From assembly GCF_000485595.1 (NCBI RefSeq), contig NW_014577083.1:216237-239061 (forward strand): a DNA stretch of 22,825 bases, in the 5' to 3' direction. A program made the translations under genes and the position numbers. Source of the stretch: Priapulus caudatus (Eukaryota > Priapulida > Priapulimorpha > Priapulimorphida > Priapulidae). Positions within the stretch are counted from its first letter, which is position 1. Every line of letters begins with the position of its first letter. Positions 20,601 through 22,825 of the stretch are shown piece by piece. The notes below the pieces were generated by a model that saw only the letters and a program-made list of their open reading frames with translations, did not search any database and was not told the DNA's origin.

Positions 20601-22425
20601 ACATGACATTACAGGCAGAATACAAAAATTCTATTGCCGAGTCCATAAAAGAAATATTCTTTTTAAAATAGACTAATATTCTCATATTTTTTCCGACTAC
20701 TACAATATTTACTGGTATTGATTGTGTAAGAGCAAGTGTCTAAAGTACGGCTTACATGTCTCAGAACATTCATACATTGTTATTTTCATAAAAACAATAC
20801 ACTAGTTTAAATCTGTTTGTTTACATCATGTTGACACGGTAACATGATAACACTTGTTTCTTGTGAGACCCCGTCCCTGTACTGGAAAAATGGTTTACTA
20901 TAATTATTTAAGAGTTTGAACCTGTCTAGAGCCACTACATCACTCAATGAAATGTACATTGTCTGGTAGATACAGATTTCACAATACAACGTGCCTGCAT
21001 TACAGTGGAACCCCGCTTTTACACGCCCCGACTTAACGCGAATTCGGATATAACGCGATGAGTCGTTGGCCACCTTTTTTTGCTCTTATATAACCACGTA
21101 TATATATAACTCCGATTTAGTTCGGCACTTTATCCGACCCCGCTTTTTTCGCGATGACATTTTATGGACTCCAACCATCGAGGTATAATGGGGCTATACG
21201 TATACTATTTGTTTTTTATATAACATATATAGCAGCATAAACCAATGGTCATTTTTATACTAAAGTACTCAGTAACATGTTCGCTCTTATGTAAGACTAT
21301 AGTTTGCTATATTTTTCTCGATTGTGATTAATGAAATGATTCCTTTTGACATTGGATTCCGCATTTGGAATAAAGATATTTTGTTACCGTCATCATATAT
21401 ATATACACTATATATATACTTTTATTTTTAATTGCTGCAGTCGTGCTGACCACTTACAAGTTACATATATGTATTAAAAAATCATCTTCATTTACAAAAA
21501 ATTGTAAACATATTTTCAACCTGTGCCATGTGCCCCTGACTGTGAGTTAGCTCCGAGAAACGGTCTTGCGCTAGGGTTAGAAGACCAATCGACAATCGGT
21601 CGCACAGCCTGGTCGGGCTATATATACCCTGTGAGTGTGATGTTCCAGTACTTAGCATTTATTGAAAATATTTTATATGTGGGATCCACATATTTTGAGT
21701 TAGCAAATGTGACACTAGCTGATCGGATGAACTTTATTGCACAGGTACGTGTACGCCAAATGGACGGCAGCTTTGCCTGCACTACAGCCTATAGCCGTAT
21801 AGGTGTTTATATTTCACATTGTCATTATGATTTTATCATGATTTTATAAGAAACCATTTTTGTGAAAAGGCATATAACTTACATATTAAGTTTTACTTGG
21901 AACTATGATACATTAATTTTCCGCAATATTACGACAGAACGCGTTTCCGATGCTCGGAGGAATATAGCCACGTCGATGGGCATAACATGATATAATTAGG
22001 CCTATTGCATAACCGCAGGCGTGGCACACCAGCTGCCATCATTTTTAAAACTTTTTGACATGGCCAAATCCCGCAACACGTCATCACGAAATTACCAAAT
22101 AATTACATGCATTGAACACAACTGATCATAAACCGATTAAAGGCAGTGATAATACATTGGTATATAGTTATGATTATCTTAGTTTATCTGGTTATATTTA
22201 GCGGTTGCGTAGAGGCCTACCTGGATTGTCAACGCCGGTTTGGATGGCTTTGTCAATAGTGAATCCAGACGGCGTTCTAATATCTCTCAGCTTAGCATAG
22301 ATAGCTGGCGTCAGACATTTTGCCATCCAGTTACTGTGCTTCGACAGATCTGGGAAGTCTTCGCTCGGGTCAAATCTGGATTGAGTCTCGTTGAGTGTTT
22401 TTACGCTTTTCCCCGTAGAAGGCAT
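14449..22425 (-). CDS. CK: Creatine kinase, complete 7-exon gene, 381 codons
   Basis: Creatine kinase transfers phosphate reversibly between ATP and creatine. Coding exons are 22425-22221, 20191-20075, 19676-19509, 17703-17523, 15816-15708, 15119-14927 and 14621-14449; every junction is GT-AG and all phases join in frame to a TAA stop. The 381 codons match the usual family length of about 380. Hallmarks: the GVDNPGHP loop with His70, [12 protein letters not shown] near 131-142, [15 protein letters not shown] ending near 221, VWVNEED with catalytic glutamates 232-233, [13 protein letters not shown] with the reactive Cys284 and Arg293, and [13 protein letters not shown] at 322-334 with the creatine-specificity valine (Val327). 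The C-terminus ends MPK without the basic tail of mitochondrial forms, although several internal stretches look mitochondrial-like. The short start is chosen because the upstream ATG at 22509 precedes the TATA box. I infer a cytosolic enzyme; an early-branching paralogue is possible. Family assignment is very secure. Confidence 0.96.
14927..15119 (-). CDS. CK: Creatine kinase coding exon 6 (reactive cysteine)
   Basis: A 193-nt exon, acceptor TACAG, donor G|GTATGT. It encodes the [20 protein letters not shown] segment, then [18 protein letters not shown] and LKLQKRGT. It contains the signature CPSNLGT motif with Cys284. Confidence 0.95.
15120..15707. other. Creatine kinase intron 5
   Basis: A 588-base intron with poly-pyrimidine runs and no recognisable element. 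Open frames on both strands (15160-15366 and 15284-15577) show no family resemblance. Confidence 0.6.
15708..15816 (-). CDS. CK: Creatine kinase coding exon 5 (active-site NEED motif)
   Basis: A 109-nt exon, acceptor AAAAG, donor AAG|GTATGT. It completes Lys224 and encodes [20 protein letters not shown], then [16 protein letters not shown]. It includes the active-site tryptophan (229) and the NEED carboxylate cluster at 231-234. Confidence 0.95.
16688..17118. mobile_element. Second, truncated copy of the foldback element
   Basis: The tip is TCGAGAGC at 16688. The sequence then matches the complement of the right half of the element at 2393-3184, through TACAACGGTGAAATGCTGAA, TGATCAGCT, CCGACTCGAGATAC and ACGCTGGATGTAGT. 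The match includes over 100 nearly identical bases around 16940-17040. The partner arm is absent. It lies in creatine kinase intron 4. Confidence 0.85.
17119..17522. other. Creatine kinase intron 4, remainder
   Basis: AT-rich intron sequence between the truncated foldback element and exon 4. The left part of the intron (15817-16687) likewise shows no gene or complete element. Confidence 0.5.
17523..17703 (-). CDS. CK: Creatine kinase coding exon 4
   Basis: A 181-nt exon, acceptor ACTAG, donor AA|GTATGT. It encodes [20 protein letters not shown], then [17 protein letters not shown] and [18 protein letters not shown]. The [17 protein letters not shown] stretch is highly conserved in creatine kinases. 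Confidence 0.95.
17704..18536. other. Creatine kinase intron 3, part left of the MITE
   Basis: AT-rich intron. An 82-codon minus-strand frame at 18102-18350 has no recognisable domain and no strong splice signals. The part right of the MITE (18993-19508) is similar and featureless. Confidence 0.45.
18537..18992. mobile_element. 456-bp MITE related to the element at 5641-5877
   Basis: The ends GCTGGGTTCACACTAT and ATAGTGTAATCCCAGC are flanked by TTTA on both sides. It shares the CTGGGTT-ACACTA tip and the central TTAGAACATGTTCTAAT palindrome with the HHAT intron 6 element. The interior has longer imperfect inverted repeats, for example GTTGACGAGTT against AACTCGTCGAC. It lies in creatine kinase intron 3. 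Confidence 0.75.
19509..19676 (-). CDS. CK: Creatine kinase coding exon 3
   Basis: A 168-nt exon, acceptor TTAAAG, donor G|GTAAGC. It encodes [18 protein letters not shown] and then the nearly invariant [15 protein letters not shown] block, which carries ATP-phosphate-binding arginines, and [16 protein letters not shown]. The sequence mixes features of cytosolic and mitochondrial family members. Confidence 0.95.
20075..20191 (-). CDS. CK: Creatine kinase coding exon 2
   Basis: A 117-nt exon, acceptor CACAG, donor G|GTAGGT. It encodes [20 protein letters not shown] and then [18 protein letters not shown]. It carries the creatine-kinase flexible-loop histidine (His70) right after the split glycine codon. 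Confidence 0.95.
20280..20460 (+). repeat. CAGGGAGT short direct repeats in creatine kinase intron 1
   Basis: Variants of AAATCAGGGAGTA occur three times within about 70 bp (near 20365, 20405 and 20421). They look like internal repeats of an old mobile element whose borders I cannot define. Confidence 0.4.
21003..21200 (+). mobile_element. pogo/Tigger-like terminal fragment
   Basis: It begins CAGTGGAACCCCGCTTTTAC directly after TA, the terminal motif and TA insertion context of pogo-type Tc1/mariner elements. Internal CGAATTCGGATATAACGCGA and a later ATCGAGGTATAATGGGG are typical of these ends. No clean right tip is found, so it is a decayed or truncated copy in creatine kinase intron 1. Confidence 0.6.
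21201..22220. other. Creatine kinase intron 1, remainder
   Basis: AT-rich intron. A plus-strand open stretch at 21523-21849 starts only at GTG and has no recognised domain. An AT microsatellite-like run lies near 21395-21420. Confidence 0.5.
22221..22425 (-). CDS. CK: Creatine kinase coding exon 1 (codons 1-68 plus 1 nt)
   Basis: It begins [11 protein letters not shown] and contains [17 protein letters not shown] and [18 protein letters not shown], the phosphagen-kinase N-terminal domain. The donor is G|GTAGGC, splitting the Gly69 codon. The start ATG has an A at -3. The frame stays open upstream to an ATG at 22509, giving a basic 28-residue extension, but that region overlaps the TATA box and initiator. 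Confidence 0.93.
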
Positions 22426-22465
22426 GATGGCGGGTGACTGCTCCAAATCTGGAATTCGACTGCAG

Positions 22466-22466
22466 T
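22466..22466 (-). promoter_or_regulatory. Predicted transcription start (initiator) of creatine kinase
   Basis: The adenine in the minus-strand context CTCACTGC fits a pyrimidine-rich initiator at canonical distance from the TATA box. It lies downstream of the alternative ATG at 22509, so transcripts from here could not encode the basic N-terminal extension. Confidence 0.55.
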
Positions 22467-22487
22467 GAGAGCGTGCGTGACGAAATA

Positions 22488-22494
22488 CTTTATA
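22488..22494 (-). promoter_or_regulatory. TATA box of the creatine kinase gene
   Basis: On the minus strand the sequence reads TATAAAG. An initiator-like CTCACTGC places a candidate start-site adenine at 22466, 28 bases downstream of the first T of the TATA box, which is canonical spacing. This predicts a 41-nt 5' leader before the ATG at 22425. The spacing and the flanking CCAAT and CRE-like sites support a real core promoter. The start site itself is inferred. Confidence 0.7.
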
Positions 22495-22510
22495 GCACCG
22501 CCGTGCCATG

Positions 22511-22515
22511 ATTGG
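22511..22515 (-). promoter_or_regulatory. CCAAT box upstream of creatine kinase
   Basis: The minus strand reads ACCAATCA, matching the NF-Y core context, about 45-50 bp upstream of the predicted start. Position and sequence are typical of a proximal promoter element; binding is inferred. Confidence 0.5.
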
Positions 22516-22528
22516 TCGCCTCAGAGCA

Positions 22529-22537
22529 TAACGTCAT
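22529..22537 (-). promoter_or_regulatory. CRE-like site upstream of creatine kinase
   Basis: The minus strand reads ATGACGTTA, containing the CREB/ATF core TGACGT, about 65-70 bp upstream of the predicted start. A 12-bp GC palindrome, CTGCGCGCGCAG, at 22563-22574 lies further upstream and resembles an NRF1-type site. Both calls rest on motif similarity and promoter position only. Confidence 0.4.
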
Positions 22538-22579
22538 CCTTTACAGGTTAAAGTGCAGATTCCTGCGCGCGCAGAATAT

Positions 22580-22825
22580 TTTTTAACCTACATTGACATT
22601 GACAGATTTGGCGATGCGCATTAAAAAAATAAAGTAAAAATAATATATTTTATAATTTATTTATTTGTCTCGTCACGAGCAGTTATTAGCAGTTATGATT
22701 CATACGTAGCCTAATGACATCAAACCAAATATATTTCTAGTACGTGCAGTGGCAAAGAAATATGTGCATGGGCACCGAAATTTATACTAATATAGTTATA
22801 CGTTATACGAATATACTAATATATA
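22580..22825. other. Upstream flank of creatine kinase
   Basis: AT-rich DNA upstream of the promoter cluster. I see no further gene on either strand. Confidence 0.5.

Noticed and set aside
21523-21849. 108-codon plus-strand frame in creatine kinase intron 1.
   Set aside because: It starts at GTG rather than ATG, lacks recognisable motifs, and is antisense to a well-supported gene.
22426-22509. Basic N-terminal extension of creatine kinase as a mitochondrial transit peptide.
   Set aside because: Its ATG lies upstream of a TATA box and initiator with correct spacing, so it is more likely promoter and leader sequence.

Overview
This is a stretch of nuclear DNA from an animal. It is AT-rich, has spliced genes with GT-AG introns of 0.2 to 3 kb, contains TTAGGG telomere-type repeats, and is dense in small non-autonomous DNA transposons. 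A creatine kinase and a Hedgehog-acyltransferase-type gene together point to a metazoan that uses creatine kinase. An arthropod is unlikely, because arthropods use arginine kinase. An invertebrate such as a sponge, cnidarian or early deuterostome fits, but I cannot name the species from the sequence.

Two protein-coding genes are supported, both on the minus strand, and both were assembled exon by exon with matching splice phases. (1) A complete creatine kinase gene lies at 22425 to 14449, with 7 coding exons and 381 codons. It has a textbook promoter just upstream: a CRE-like site, a CCAAT box, TATAAAG, and an initiator 28 bases downstream of the first T of the TATA box. (2) The first nine coding exons (about 354 codons) of a membrane-bound O-acyltransferase of the HHAT/HHATL family lie at 8959 to 741. 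The part carrying the catalytic histidine should follow and probably lies beyond the left edge of the window.

The rest is intronic or intergenic and is largely mobile-element debris. HHAT intron 8 (777-3198) holds an inverted-repeat element cored by eight telomere-type units and a 0.8-kb foldback element with a 5-bp target duplication. HHAT intron 6 (3798-6755) holds a PIF/Harbinger-like MITE, a 716-bp hAT-like element with a near-perfect 8-bp target duplication, a MITE with 35-bp perfect terminal repeats, and a miRNA-precursor-like hairpin. Creatine kinase introns hold a second copy of the foldback family, a relative of the 35-bp-TIR MITE, and a pogo-like terminal fragment. Between the genes (8962-14448) are a 407-bp near-palindrome, abutting or nested MITEs, a 464-base assembly gap (11513-11976) beside a G-run and a purine tract, a CGTG-rich motif array, and an 18-bp minisatellite.

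The two genes have unrelated roles (energy buffering and Hedgehog-type lipidation), and nothing suggests they work together. I found no CRISPR, operon, rRNA or tRNA features, and no convincing new biological system. The most unusual items are the telomere-cored inverted-repeat element, the p53-like palindrome shared by two MITEs, and the intronic hairpin.
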